From Talpa occidentalis (lineage: Eukaryota; Chordata; Mammalia; Eulipotyphla; Talpidae), in assembly GCF_014898055.3 (NCBI RefSeq), contig NW_023601543.1, positions 62,757,782 to 62,821,781 of the forward strand: a stretch of DNA of 64,000 nucleotides. The letters run 5' to 3'. Position 1 is the first letter of the stretch. Every line of letters begins with the position of its first letter. The position numbers and the translations under genes are program-made. Under the pieces are notes generated by a model that saw only the letters and a list, made by a program, of their open reading frames with translations, was not told where the DNA came from and made no database searches. Shown piece after piece: positions 38,238 to 50,440 of this stretch.

Positions 38238-38660
38238 GGGTCACCCAGTCAGGAGAACTGGCACAGCTCTTAGCACTTAGCCAACGGTTTGACTCGAATT
38301 CCCGGAGTTTCATGCCCTTTCCTGAAAGATGGGGGGAGGGAGGGGAAGGTGGAGCTGACAATGCTGAGCCTTGTAATCGAAGGGCCCGTGTTCATCCCTG
38401 CTCCTCTGCTCTCTTCCAATTACTGCCCATGTGACATGAGCAAAAATCCATAATTCCCCCCCCCCTCCCTCGCGTGGCATTTCCCCGCGTTCTCTTCCTA
38501 AGGCCATCTGGAAGCAAACTGTTCCTTCCACCCTCCGCTGGAATTTTCACCACCTGCCCCATCCTGTTCCCCCTCGTCCCCCTCCACAGACACCCCCAAG
38601 CCCAGTTAACTAAACTCCCCCACTGCCCAAGGCAGTTGGGGTCACCCCAGTGTGGCAGGG

Positions 38661-40076
38661 TCAGTCTACCTGCAGGGCAAACACCCCGTGCTGGACCACA
38701 CCGAGCAGGAGACTAGAACCCAGGAGAAGCGCGGGCTGACGGCCCAAGCCCCCCACCCCACGGGGGGGAAGGCCGTTGGACAGCGAGGCGTTGACGGGCC
38801 CAGCGGTGGTGTTGGCCACGTCCTCCGCTGGGGCCCTGGGAGCCAGGAGCTTGGAGAGGAGGCTGCTGAACCTGCTCGCGGTGGTGGCCGCCGGCCCTGG
38901 GGACGGGCCTGAACTGGACGCGGAGAGGATCAGCTCCTCGGGGTCCACACAGAGGCCACTGGAGGAGCGACCAAAGGCCACCTGGCGGAGGTCCAGGCCA
39001 GCCACGGAGCCCGGAGAGGCGCACGGCACGTCGGCGACGCGCCCCAAGCTCTCCATCCAGCCCCGCAGCCACTCGAGGCGGCAGTCGCAGCACCAGGGGT
39101 TGCGGAAGAGAAAGAGGCGGCCTAGAAAGAAGCCGGGTCGGAAGGCGGCCCAGGCGAGCACGGTGAGGCGGTTGCCGTTGAGGTGCAGAGCGAGGAGGCC
39201 CGACAGGTTCTGGAAGGCGCCCTCCTCCACGAAGGCGATGCGGTTGCGGTCCAGGTAGAGCAGCTCCAGCTCGGCCAGCTCGGCGAACCAGGCGCGCTCC
39301 ACGCGGCTCAGCGCGTTGCCGCCCAGGTTGAGCGTGCGCAGGCGGCGCAAGCCGCGGAAGGCGTCGGCCGGGAGCCCCGCCAGCAGGTTGTCGTTGAGCA
39401 GCAGGTGCTCCAGGGCGCCGCAGTCGCGGAAGGCGCCGCCGTGCACGGCGCAGACGCGGTTTGTCCTGCAGGCTGAGCGAGCGCAGTTGCCGCAGCCCCA
39501 GCAGCGAGCCGGAGGCCACGGCCTCGATGCGGCAGCGCTCCAGGCGCGCGTGCGTCAGGTTGGCCAAGCCGCGCAGGGCGCCTGGCACGCTGCGGAACAG
39601 GTTGTCGAAGGCGGCGAGCTCGCGCAGGGCGGGCAGCTCGGCCAGGAGGCGCTCGGGCACGCTGAGGAGGCGGCACGAGGCCAGGTCCAGGCGGCGCAGG
39701 CGGCCGAGCGCGGCGAAGGTCCGCGCGTGGAGGTAGCGCAGGTCGCCGTTGTGCGCCAGGCTGAGCACGCCCAGGCGCGGCAGGCCCTTGAAGGCGCCGG
39801 GCGTGATGAAGGACAGGTTGTTGTGGCGCAGCGACAGGCGGCGCAGCGACGGCAGCGTGCCAAAGGCCCGCTCGCCCAGGAAGCGCAGGCCGTTCCTGTC
39901 CAGATCGATGGCGGCAGCTTCGCACGGGAACTCGGCGGGCACCTGCCGGAGGCCCGCGCGGTCACAGCGCACAGAGCAGCCGCGCTCCAGGCCGCTGCAG
40001 GAGCAGGCGGCGGGGCAGGCGCGCGTGCAGGCGTCCGTGCCTGTGGCCCGGGCTCGGGGTAGGCCGAGGACCACCG
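38661..40076 (-). CDS. NYX: NYX exon 3 (nyctalopin), with one-base frameshift
   Basis: Nyctalopin is a GPI- or membrane-anchored extracellular leucine-rich repeat protein at ON-bipolar dendrites. It helps position TRPM1 for mGluR6 signalling, and its loss causes X-linked stationary night blindness. The exon starts after a pyrimidine tract and CCCAG acceptor (AG at 40077-40078), so the ATG at 40137 lies in the intron. Residue numbers use the corrected 478-residue frame: N-terminal cysteine cap C24, C28, C32, C34, C41, C45; LRRs about 50-330 ([13 protein letters not shown] type); C-terminal cap from NPWCCDC (about 333-388); N-glycosylation sites NLS and NLT; hydrophobic C-terminus ending LQVD at 38661. 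An extra A (T at 39460-39462) shifts the frame after residue 212. The rest is intact in the next frame. High GC and CpG throughout. Confidence 0.96.
39460..39462 (-). other. NYX: Frameshift site in NYX
   Basis: The minus strand reads CAG GAC AAA CCG CGT. Removing one A gives a continuous LRR frame (Q-D-N-R-V) matching the family pattern. As written, about 249 out-of-frame residues follow to a stop at 38713. Confidence 0.9.
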
Positions 40077-41218
40077 CTGGGGTGAGGGCGGCGGGAAAGG
40101 GAGAGAAAAGACAAAAAAAGGAGCAACTGTCAGCCAAAGGGTCGCCCCAGGTAGAATTCTACCGGTCGGTGTGGCAAAAAGCTGCCATCCACCGAGTCTC
40201 AGACCTCCCGCACAGCCTGTCCTCAAAGGGCCGGTTTCCCCACCCACGAAGCCCTCCTCTGCTTTCCAGTTATCTTCATCGACAAAACCCAGCTGGATTC
40301 CCGGCATCTGATCTCTTTCCAAACCCCTCGCTGTGTGCAACATCCCTGGTGCTCTCCCAGAATTCAGCCTACAGGGTCGTTGTCTGCATGCGTAGGGGGA
40401 CCTCGAGGGCAGCGCTGTGGCCTACACTCGAGCTCTGTGCGGCCTCACACCGCGGCCACTGGCCATATCAGGCGGCTAATGAGCATCTGAAATGTCGCCA
40501 GTTCGAAACTGAGCTGTGTTATAAAGGTAAAATACACCCCAGGTCCCAAAGACCTAGTACCCCAAAGGGAGCCTACCTCGTCAAAAATGTTTACACGTCC
40601 TACATGGTGAGATACTTTAGGTCTATTGGGCTAAATTTAAATGAATGTCAAACATTTCTTTTCACCTTTTTTTTTTTTTTTCCAGTGGGACTGCTTAGAA
40701 AATTTAGCATTTGCGGCTTCCATTACATTTCTATTGGTGCTGCTCCAGTCTCTCCCACCATAAGAATTCAGTTCCTGAAAACCTCCATTGAATGAATTTA
40801 GCCTCAAGGAAGAAGGGGGGATTAGGGAACAGGAGGTTGGGAATGAAACAAAAGCTTAGCAATCTTTTTTTTGGTTTTGTTTCCTTTAACAATCACTAAA
40901 ATTAAGGCATAAGGACAGTCTGCTAAATAGATCAGTGACCGTACACATCTCCACGGAAATAATTGTGGACACTGTACAGTAAATTTCCATTCACCATTTG
41001 CTTTCTGGAGAATTTTATCACAGGAAGTAAAGGTGCTTATGAGTTAATTTTGTTTTGAGCATTTGAATAGAGGATCAGTTAAGATTTCAAAAGCCCTCAG
41101 TAGGCTTGCCACCTGTAGCAAAGCAGAATGGCATGGCCTGCTGCTCTGTGGCAGCCACAGGTCCCAAATCCCATCTTGAGGTCCAGTGGAAAAGGCAGCA
41201 TGTAAAGTGGACAAGTTT

Positions 41219-41470
41219 GGGCCTCCCCAGTGGCGCAGGGGTTGAGCGCTGGGCTGCGAAGCTGCCCACAGCCTCTGCAGCGCCAGTTCGATCCCCAGCG
41301 GCTGGCGAGGGTCCCACATGGTGCGCAGACTTCTGCCGCCCGCTGCTCCCCTCAGCAGTGTACTTCGCCTGTCTGCCTTTCCGCTCCCCGCTCTGGCTCT
41401 GGTGAATTCTCTCACCCTCCCACATTTCTGACTGTACCCAGTGCTTGTATAAATAAATTAAAAAAAAAAT
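41219..41470 (+). mobile_element. SINE type A
   Basis: Head GGGCCTCCCCAGTGGCGCAG; tail GCTTGTATAAATAAATTAAA. Perfect TSD AAAGTGGACAAGTTT at 41204-41218 and 41471-41485. Confidence 0.95.
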
Positions 41471-41485
41471 AAAGTGGACAAGTTT

Positions 41486-42740
41486 TCTGCCCAAGAGCAG
41501 CTCAAATGTCAAGTATTCTCCATTTGAAATTCCTGCAAAGGAACAAAGGCCTCTAGATGTAAACCTGACCAACGATAATCATTTCTACTCATCCTCAGCA
41601 ATACTCCCAAATTCCTAACAAACACCCCAGGTCTACCATTAGGTCCCTCCCACCATGTACACATTACCCTGCCCTACCTAGCCCAGCCCTTGTGGGAACC
41701 TGAAAATGTGGCCACAGGAGTATGGAGAATATGCTGTTGCTTCTGTGGGTTCACTCAGCATCTTTCCAGTATGTCTGTTGTGGACACTCATGCTTTTTCA
41801 GCTTCTGGGAGGGGGATTCAGCCCTTTCAGACTTGGCTGTAAACTGTATATAGCTCAACATTCTGACTTGACTTAGCTTTTTCTCTCTGCTAAGAACTGT
41901 AAACTAGACAATGAGCTTCCAGCAAAGTTCTTGGACGCTGTGCTGTACTTGGCTGTAAACAGAGTTGCTGCTGAGCTAGAGAGACACCCCGTTAGCAAGA
42001 CAGGGCCAAGAATATAACATTAACTCCAGGCGTCAGCTGGACAGGGGCGGAACCTTTTTCTACCAGCTCCTCCAACTGGGTCAAGTAGAAGGCATCAGAT
42101 TTCCTTACAAATAGTCCTTCATTCTACTCTCTTCTCCTTTCTAATTAACAGAAGCACACTTTCAACCATGAGACTCATGTTTCTGCTCCACAATAACTAA
42201 CATTATTCTGGGCTCCCTGTATGGCTCAGTAAATGTTTGCAGAATTAAATTAAATTGATGCCTTCCTCTGTGAGCATTCCTGCTGGAGGATATCATTTAT
42301 TGTTTTTAAAAAACTCTTTGTCAAGGAGCTCAGGGGATAATGACAGGTTACAACCAATTTGCTTATATAATGCAAGAGATTAAAAATGTAGCAGTCAATT
42401 TTAAAAACACATGCAAGAGGGGAGAGAGAAAAGCTTTCTATTGTATATTCTTTTTACTTTTACAGTTTTGAGACATGAGAATGTATTGCTTAGCTCAGAA
42501 GATAAAGTTTATTTCAAACTTTAATGGAACACTGAAGATGTAGTCATTTTTAAGAACCTATTTTTGGGCTCTGAAACCTTGATAGCCACTGGGAACCATA
42601 ATTTACCAGATTGTTTAGTGAAATTTAAATTAAATCAAGTAAATGCTCAGGACAACCAAACTACAGTACTGGTCTATCCAGTATGAAGTCTAAATATGCA
42701 CTTAGTGATCCAGAAAAACAGGGCACAAAAATTTTTTTAA
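41486..42740. other. Intronic, no gene seen
   Basis: Unique-looking sequence; no family recognised. Confidence 0.5.
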
Positions 42741-43626
42741 CTTAAATATTAATATATTTGGGTGAGTTCTGCTTGCAGTAATGACAGAGTAGCTTGTAAC
42801 AGACATTCTTTCTGATCACCAGTAGCAACTCTGGACAAAATATTTTTAAAACATTGTTTGAAAGCACCAGAAAGTACCCTAAACAGGCAACCAGAGTAGT
42901 TACAACCCTTAAAAGAAGAGAAGCAATCAAGGTGAGAGGCACATTTAACTTGCTTTTTCTCTCAGGGCATTTCAAGTCCATGTTCCACAGGGGCAGATCT
43001 CAAGCAGAAGCAAGCTTTCTGGAGCTGAGAAGTTATGGGTCAGCGTGCACAGCTGCCACATGACTGGAAAATGAAGAAGGAAAGCCACAGATTTGGCATA
43101 GACTCCCCTTAGAATCTTGGTCATAAAGTGTGTATATGTGGGGTGATTTCAAGGAGGTAAGAACTGAAGGCCAAAAATGCTAAACAGAGATATCAGCTAT
43201 TTCCCAGTAATGGGAGAAAGATTAAGAGTTCAAGGTCCACCAAGTTAGAAGAGCTTGTAAAATACCTTGCGTTTTCTACTGAAACCCCAGAGGGCCACAC
43301 CTCAGGATGAAGACCATTTCCCAGGAGAAGGGCAACATGGCACTAGGCTAACCCTAACAAAGACTAAAACCAAACCTCTCAACTATCAAGGTGATGTGTC
43401 AGTAATTTTACGGCTATTAGGACACAGTTCAACACTCTTCAAAGGAAAATAAGAGGATTTAGAGTTTCTACAACTACTATCCACAATATCTGGTATACAA
43501 CCAAATAATACTAGATATGTAAAGAAGCAGCAAAATATGACACTTACCAGGAGGAAAAAATAACAGAAGCAGACCCAGAGATATCCCAGGTGTTGGAATT
43601 ACTAAACAAGGATTTATTATAAATAT

Positions 43627-43944
43627 GTATTTTTTTTAAACCTATCATTGCTCTATTTGCTTTTTCTTATTTTATTTATTTATTTATTTGGTTTTTTTAA
43701 AGATTTATTTATTTATTTATACAAGCACTGGGTACAGTCAGAAGCGCGGGAGGGTGAGAGAATTCACCAGAGCCAGAGGGGAGAGCAGAGCAGGCAGACT
43801 GGCGAAGTACACTGCTGAGGGGAGCAGCGGGCAGCAGGAGAGGTCTGCGAGCCATGTGGGACCCTCTCCGGGCGGCCGGGGATCGAACCAGTGCCGCAGA
43901 GCTTCGCAGCCCAGCCCTCAACTGCTGCGCCACAGGGGAGGCCC
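43627..43944 (-). mobile_element. SINE type A with 3' transduced flank
   Basis: Body ends GGGGAGGCCC at 43944. TSD TATTATAAATAT lies at 43615-43626 and 43945-43956. Between the normal ATAAATAAAT tail and the left TSD are about 50 extra non-SINE bases (about 43640-43690) ending in an A-rich tail. Confidence 0.85.
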
Positions 43945-44116
43945 TATTATAAATATATTTTGAATCTTATAAGAAAGTATGTAGTGGGTGAAGATATGGG
44001 GAATTTTCATTTTAGAATTATGGAAACATAAAAAATGAAAACCAAATCTCTGAATTTCAAATATAATATCTGAAATTTTTTTAAAAAACGATCATTAAGA
44101 AAAATAGCAAATTAGG

Positions 44117-44437
44117 GGCCTCCCCGGTGGCGCAGCGGTTGAGCGCTGGGTTGAGAAGCTGCCCGCAGCCTCTGCAGCGCCGGTTCGATCCCCGGCTGCT
44201 CCCCGGCCACCAGAGGAGGGTCCCACATGGCGCGCAGACCTCTCCTGTCGCCCGCTGCTCCCCTCAGCAGTGTGCTTCGGTCCTTCTGCCTGCTCTGCTC
44301 CCCACTCTGACTCTGGTGAATTCTCTCGCCCTCCCGCGCTTCTGACTGTACCCAGTGCATGTGTAACCAAACAGACAAACAAACAAACAAATAAATAAAT
44401 AAAGCATGCCTCCTTTAAAAAAAAAAAAAAAAAAAAA
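44117..44437 (+). mobile_element. SINE type A, very young, CAAA/CATGCCTC tail
   Basis: Near-consensus body with a CAAACAAACAAATAAATA tail, the tag CATGCCTCC and a long pure A run. A perfect 20-base TSD (AAGAAAAATAGCAAATTAGG) lies at 44097-44116 and 44438-44457. Confidence 0.95.
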
Positions 44438-45270
44438 AAGAAAAATAGCAAATTAGGTACTGCAGATTTATGAAATTTGAAGAGAGGTCCCTTGATACTG
44501 GGACAATATCAAACAATTAGACTAATATGCATGTATTTACAGTCCCAGAGGAGAGAAGAGATAGTATGGCAAAAAAATAATTGACAACAATTTCCAAAAT
44601 TTTATTAAAAACAAGAAACTCAGCAAATCCCAACTGACATCACACACCCACACAACACAGCCCAATTGCTTTTAAACTGCTAAAAACCAAAGAAAAACTC
44701 TGCCAGCAGCCAAAGATAAAAGACACATTACACAGAGAAAACAACAATAAAAAATAACAGACTTTCTTATCAGAAGCAATGAAGGCCATGCAGAAAGAAA
44801 AGCAAATTCTTACAACCTAGAATTCTATATCCAGTGAAAATATCTTCGGAAACTAAGGAAAATAGAGGTAATTTCAGGTAAACAAAATCAGAAAATTTAT
44901 TTCCAGATCTCTGCACAAGAAATGAAGATATTCTTTAGCTTGAAGGGAAATACTAGATGAAAATCAGATCAATAGGAAGAAATGAAGAGCAGTTGAAGAG
45001 GTTATAATGTTACCAAAAATAAGATAACTCTTTTCTCACCTTAATTGCCTAACAAAAAAAAATTGTTTAAAGCAAAAATAGCAATGCATTCTGGTGTTTA
45101 TAATATACATAAATGAAAAATATGACAGCAGTTGAAAAGGGAGGACATATTCTTAATTGTTCTCTTATGAGGATCTTACAGTTTACAAGATATACTATAA
45201 GATTAATGCAAGGTAGACAATACTATGGAAGCATATTGAAATACCGAGAAAATAAAAAAGAATTTTGACC

Positions 45271-47040
45271 CCTTCTCAGCTATTCACTCATATAGGATGG
45301 GCCATAGCCCTAAATATAAAATCTAAAACTATAAAGCTTCCTAAAGATAACATAGCAGAATTATCTTTGTGACCCAGTGGTAGACAAAGATTTCTTAGGG
45401 GAAAAAAAAATCACTGTCAGATAAAGATAAATTTGATTTCATCAAAATTAATAACTTTTCTTTGAAGTTCTTAATTAAGAGAATGAAAAGACAGACCACA
45501 GAAAGGGAGAAAACATCTATATGCTTTCTCTATAGAAAGCATATATCCTATAAAGGACTTGTATCCAAAATATATAAAGAACTCTCAAAACTCAATAACA
45601 ACCAAATTAAAATGGGCAAAATGTAGTATGTCACACCACACACTGCACTTCACCATACTTCACCAAAAAAGATATATATCTTTTTATATAAGACCATCCC
45701 ATACAAGATGGTCAACATCATTGGTTGTTAGGAAAATGCAACTGAAAATAGACACCTATTAAAATGAGTAAAGTTGGGTAAATCAAACCAGCTGTTGGAG
45801 AGCATATAGAACAACTGAGATTCCCTTACACTGCTAGTGGAACTATAAGATGGTACAACTACATTGGAAACAAAGTGGTAGTTTTTCCAAAGTTAAACAT
45901 ACACCTACCTTATCATCCATTCATTCTGCTCCTAAGGAAATAAAAGCATATTCCATACAAAAGACTTGGGTATGATCATTCACAGCAACTTGATTCATAA
46001 TAGCCCCAAACTGAAAGCAACACAAGAACCATTCAAGAGTCTAATGTGGGGGCCTCCCCGGTGGCACAGCAGTTGAGCGCTGGATTGCGAAGCTGCCCGC
46101 AGCCTCTGCAGCACCGGTTCAATCCCCAGCTGCTCCCTGGCCACCGGAGGCTGGTCCCGCATGGCAAGTAGTCCTCTCCTGCCGCCTGCTGCTCCCCTCA
46201 GCAGTGTACTTCGGTCCTTCTGCCTGTTCTGCTCCCCGCTCTGACTCTGGTGAATTCTCTCACCCTCCCGCGCTTCTGACTGTACCCAGTGCTTGTCTAA
46301 ATAAATAAAGAAAGAAAGAAATCTTTAAAAAGAAAAAAAAGAGTTGAATGTGTAAACAAATTAGGAGATAGCAAACAAATTAGGAGATAGCAACGCAATG
46401 GAATACTAGGTGATAAAAAGGAATGTACTGTTGATTATATGCAACGTGGATGAATCTCAAGATAATCCTGCTGAGTTACATTCTGCTGCATTTTTGTACA
46501 CAGAATATAACAACAACTCCTGCAGATGAATAGTGAAAAGACAAACTAAATAAAAACAGGCAAAAGGTTTGAACATTTTACAAAAGAATCTATTAGGTAG
46601 TTGTTAAGCACATGAAAAGGTATTCAACATCATTAGCCTTCAGGGAAGTCAAAATTAAAACTATAATAAAATTTCACTATGCATTCACCAGAATGGCTAA
46701 AATTCAAGACTGACAACCCCAAATATTGATGAGGACATAAAACAGCTGGATTCTCTTACACTCTTGATGGGAGTGGAAAATAGTTCAATGGAAAACTGGC
46801 AGTGTCTATTAAAACTAAACATATGCCTACCCTATGACTCAGCAATTCCACTTCTAAGTATTTATGCAAGGAAGTGAAAAAAAGTCCACAGAAAGGCTAT
46901 ACAAGAGTGTTCATAGTGGCTTATTCATAATAGACAAAAACTGAAAATCACCCAACAGAGTGGATAAATAGCAATATATTCATACAGTGGAATATTACTC
47001 GACAAGAAAACAAACTAGTGCTACAAACAACAAAAACATT
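45271..47040 (+). mobile_element. Old L1 ORF2 3' portions
   Basis: Two successive plus-strand L1 ends (about 45280-46034 and 46570-47040), for example GGTATTCAACATCATTAGCC and GTATTCATACAGTGGAATATT-like stretches. A 19-base unit is repeated twice at 46354-46391. Confidence 0.6.
46049..46338 (+). mobile_element. SINE type A
   Basis: Head GGGCCTCCCCGGTGGCACAG; tail GCTTGTCTAAATAAATAAAG. TSD AAGAGTCTAATGTG at 46035-46048 and 46339-46352 (mismatches present). Confidence 0.9.
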
Positions 47041-47284
47041 ACGTTGAGCAGAAGAAATGACACCGAAAAGTACATAAGATTACGTTAACATGCAGCCCTG
47101 AACAGTGCTGCTGGAAGTAGCTCTCAAAGCTCAACTGAACAAGGCCCGCAGATGGTACCAGTCTCCAAAGATAGCAAATGTCTACAAGACACAGTTGAGG
47201 AATGTTATCTGGTTGGAGATGTGAGCATGTGTAACGGTACTCAAATAGATCACAGTGTATGGGTTTCTTTTGTTCTAGTAACAA

Positions 47285-47426
47285 TGGACTTTTTTATTGA
47301 AGTGATATTGGTTTATAACATTGTATAGGTTTCAGGTGTACAACTTTTTAAATCAACATGTGTACATATTTCCCGACACTCATCACCAAAATTCAGTTTC
47401 CAATCATCGCTATGTAGTCAGGCCCC
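47285..47426 (-). mobile_element. L1 3' end (antisense)
   Basis: TTTTTATTGAAGTGATATTG and TTTCAGGTGTACAAC are typical of L1MA-like 3' ends. It continues past the next SINE to about 47790. Confidence 0.65.
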
Positions 47427-47693
47427 CCTTTTTTTAAAGATTTATTTATTTATGCATACAAGAACTGGGGTACAGGCCGGAGGTGTGGGGAGTGCCACAC
47501 CTGCCAAAGACAGGGCCGGGAACAGAACAGGCAGACTGACAGAAATACACTGCTGAGGGGAGCAGCGGGCGAGACAGGAGATGTCTGCTGCACCATGTGG
47601 GTAGCTCCCTGGCTGGGGATCGAACTTGTGCTGCAGTGACTGTGGACAGCTTCATAGGTTGTGTCTTAACCCCTTGTGCCACCAGGGAGGCCC
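47427..47693 (-). mobile_element. SINE type B
   Basis: Reverse copy, tail TTATTTATGCATACAAGAAC, ending CACCAGGGAGGCCC. TSD TAGTCAGGCCCC at 47415-47426 and TAGTTGGCCCC at 47694-47704. Confidence 0.9.
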
Positions 47694-47704
47694 TAGTTGG
47701 CCCC

Positions 47705-49980
47705 TTTTACCCAATGTGCCCATCTCCCTATTCTGCTTCCCTGTTACTAACCACTTTTTTGTTCTTAAATTCTAAAAGTTCGTTTTTGTTTATAACGAAC
47801 TTTTATTAAGTGTTTGCTCAGGGCTAAGCTTGCCATATACATCATTTCCTCTGATACAACAACACTCTTCTCACAAAAAGGGAAACTGAGGTTCAGGGTG
47901 TTTAAACAACATCAACCTTTGGTTTTTGTCTCTCCACTTTATTGGACTTTACTACCCACACCACACACACGTAGCCATCTGAGTTTCCGTTTCTTTTCTT
48001 TAACTATGAACTGAAGGGCTTGCATTTCCTGATCTTTGGGGCCCCTCTGGCTTTCATTTTCCATGGTTTAACAGCAGCTGTTGACAACTACCACTTCTAA
48101 AAAAAAAAAAAAACAACCCACTCAGAGCCCCACATGTCTCTGCTGCCTCCTCCCAGCTACAGCTGTTGGCCCACAGGTAAACATTTGACCTAAGCAGAGT
48201 CAATCAGATTCATTCCTGCTGGTGAATATGGAATAAACAGTAAGATCACGTGAACACCAACCTGCAAAACATTGGGGTGGAGGTTTGCACATGTGGGGCA
48301 AAGTTATAGGAGAGCAGGAGCCAAGGGCAGAAGAAGAGAGAACTAGATCTGACAGAAGCATCAGATGGAGCTCAGGGAGAGGCAGAAGCAGCTGGCCAGC
48401 TCTCTAGCCCAGAAGGCCCTGCTACAGCAGTTCCTGTCATATTTCCCTGTTTCCTTTTCAGAAACCTATTCAAACCCCCTGTGTGGACAAATGCACTTCT
48501 GGTCCTTGCAACCAAACTTGACACATTTTCTGGCTACCCAGCACATTTAAATCACTACTTTCAGGGAATTTCCTACATGATAAGTCCTGCCTCCTCAAGA
48601 TAGAAGCAGAAACTCTCTTTCCCAACTTCCCTTGCATTTAGTGCCCAGGCATGTGACCTCGCTTTGTCCATCAGACACACCCAGCAAAACTTGCATTCAG
48701 AGGTAAGCACTGAACAGAAGTTATTTTCTGGCCAGGATGGTGGCAGCAGGCGATCTGGCTTTCAGTCTCCCAAGGTGAAATTTCTGGCACCCAGCACCCA
48801 GAATGATACCTGTGAGCTGTAGGGTGTGGCCACCAGTGGTGGTGGCCACAGGGTCTTTGTTGGAGAGGCCCCACTACCTGGTTTAAGCACTGCTCTGGGC
48901 TGTAGGCCTCCAGAAAGTAAGGCTGGGGTCACCTGAGATCCCTAAATAAACTTTTCCTTGTCCTCAAGGACCTAGAGGGGGTTCTTGTTTATAAAATTCC
49001 TCAGCAGCATCCTGAGTAAGATAGACTTCCTTAATCTCTCTAATAAAGCCTCCTGCTTTGGGATTTGCCCCCTCTCCCCTGAAGACTTGAATGAACTTTT
49101 CACCTTAAAAGAGAAAATTCAGGACCAGGCAGTGCGAGCAGGCATTTGCCAATGCAAGGAATTTCCTTGCCAGGCATTGACAGGAAATATATGAAATTGA
49201 ATCAAAAGATGTCTAGGCCATCCTGATTTTTCCAAATCCAAATGAAAATGTGGCCTCTCCTGGAATCAGCACTGATCATTCCAGAAACAAATCTCCTTGG
49301 CTGCTCAGAGTTGAGTTCCATGGGAATACTTTGGCCAGAAAAATATTTACAAATTAAAATAAAGATCAGTTTGTGAGAAGGGAAAGTCAAGCTCCTTGGC
49401 AGTTGCTCAGCAATTTCTCTTCTCACACCAGTATTTTTGGGAAGGATCCATGTGGAAAGCTGAAAAGACTTCAGTGTTTTCATTCCCAGTCTGAGGCAGG
49501 GAGGGGAAAATGTGAAATTCCACAGAGCTAGCCCCCTGCTCACCAGCCTCTATCATAGGTCTGGATTTGGAAACGCATGTGGGGCTTTCCAGAACATTCA
49601 TTACAGCAACTAGCCCTGAGAGCGACTCACTCTGGTTCTCATGCACTCTGAGAACATACTGCCTTTCATTCCTCTTCCTTCTCTCACACTGTTCTTTCTT
49701 CCTTTTTTTTTTTTTTTTTTTTGTTAACCTCACACAACTTTCTACATCTGTTTCCTCATTTCTAACAGGTGGACAATTATAAAGGACAAATGAACTGTAA
49801 TTTTGCAACGGCCATGAAAACATTGAGCAAAGCTAACCAGAGCCACTGTTGTCACAGGATTAAATCTTATCAAGAGACCAGTCCTTCAAGGACCATGTTG
49901 AAGTCTGCCTTAAAGTAGAAAGCAAGATACCAAGTGTCAGACTATTGAAGCTATTACTACGAGTAGACTATAAGAAAGAG
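47705..49980. other. Intronic, old repeats only
   Basis: 47815-47905 is MIR-like (CTCACAAAAAGGGAAACTGAG). 48565-48970 looks like an old unclassified element ending AATAAACTTTTCC. No exon seen. Confidence 0.45.
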
Positions 49981-49984
49981 TCCA

Positions 49985-50155
49985 GAATTGTTCATTACCT
50001 GGGCCACACATCAGAATCACTTGGGAGCTTTTAACCCACTCACAGCTCTCAATGTCCAGGCCATACACTGGACCAGTTATATCAGAATTTTCAGGGATAG
50101 AACTTGGCTTTGGTGTTGTTTAAGCTCCATGAGTGATTCTAAGGTAAATGTGGTC
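49985..50155 (+). mobile_element. MER5-like hAT element
   Basis: CATCAGAATCACTTGGGAGC followed by TCCAGGCCATACACTGGACC matches the MER5 pattern. Confidence 0.7.
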
Positions 50156-50176
50156 CAAGTCAAAAACTAACAGTCT

Positions 50177-50440
50177 GGGGCCTCCCTGGTGGAGCAAGGG
50201 GTTAAGACACAACCTCTGAAGCTATCCATAGCCACTACGGCACGAGTTCGATCCCTGGCCAGGGAGATACCCACATGGCACAGCAGACCTCTCCTGTCTT
50301 GCCCTCTGCTCCCCTCAGCAGTGTATTTCAGTACATCTGCCTCTTCTGTTGCCCGCTCTGTCTCTGGTGAATCCTTTCACCACCTCTGGCCTACACCCCA
50401 GTTCTTATATGCATAAATAAAATTCTTTAAAAAAATTAAA
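50177..50440 (+). mobile_element. SINE type B
   Basis: Head GGGGCCTCCCTGGTGGAGCA, then AGGGGTTAAGACACAACC; tail TTCTTATATGCATAAATAAA. TSD unclear. Confidence 0.9.

Larger units (their letters stand above)
42760..45270 (+). mobile_element. Old L1/HAL1-like remnant
   Basis: Plus-strand A-rich stretches such as AACCTAGAATTCTATATCCA (44815) and the CAGACCCAGAGATATCCCAG block (43570) are typical of L1/HAL1 ORF1-side sequence. Two SINEs interrupt it. Confidence 0.6.

Noticed and set aside
40077..40137. ATG at 40137 as the NYX start
   Set aside because: It lies upstream of a clear splice acceptor; the residues before AVVLGLP come from intron pyrimidine tract, and exon 2 provides a better start in phase.
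39316..40795. Long plus-strand open frames (248 and 348 codons) across NYX
   Set aside because: They are antisense shadows of a very GC-rich coding exon and show no family features.
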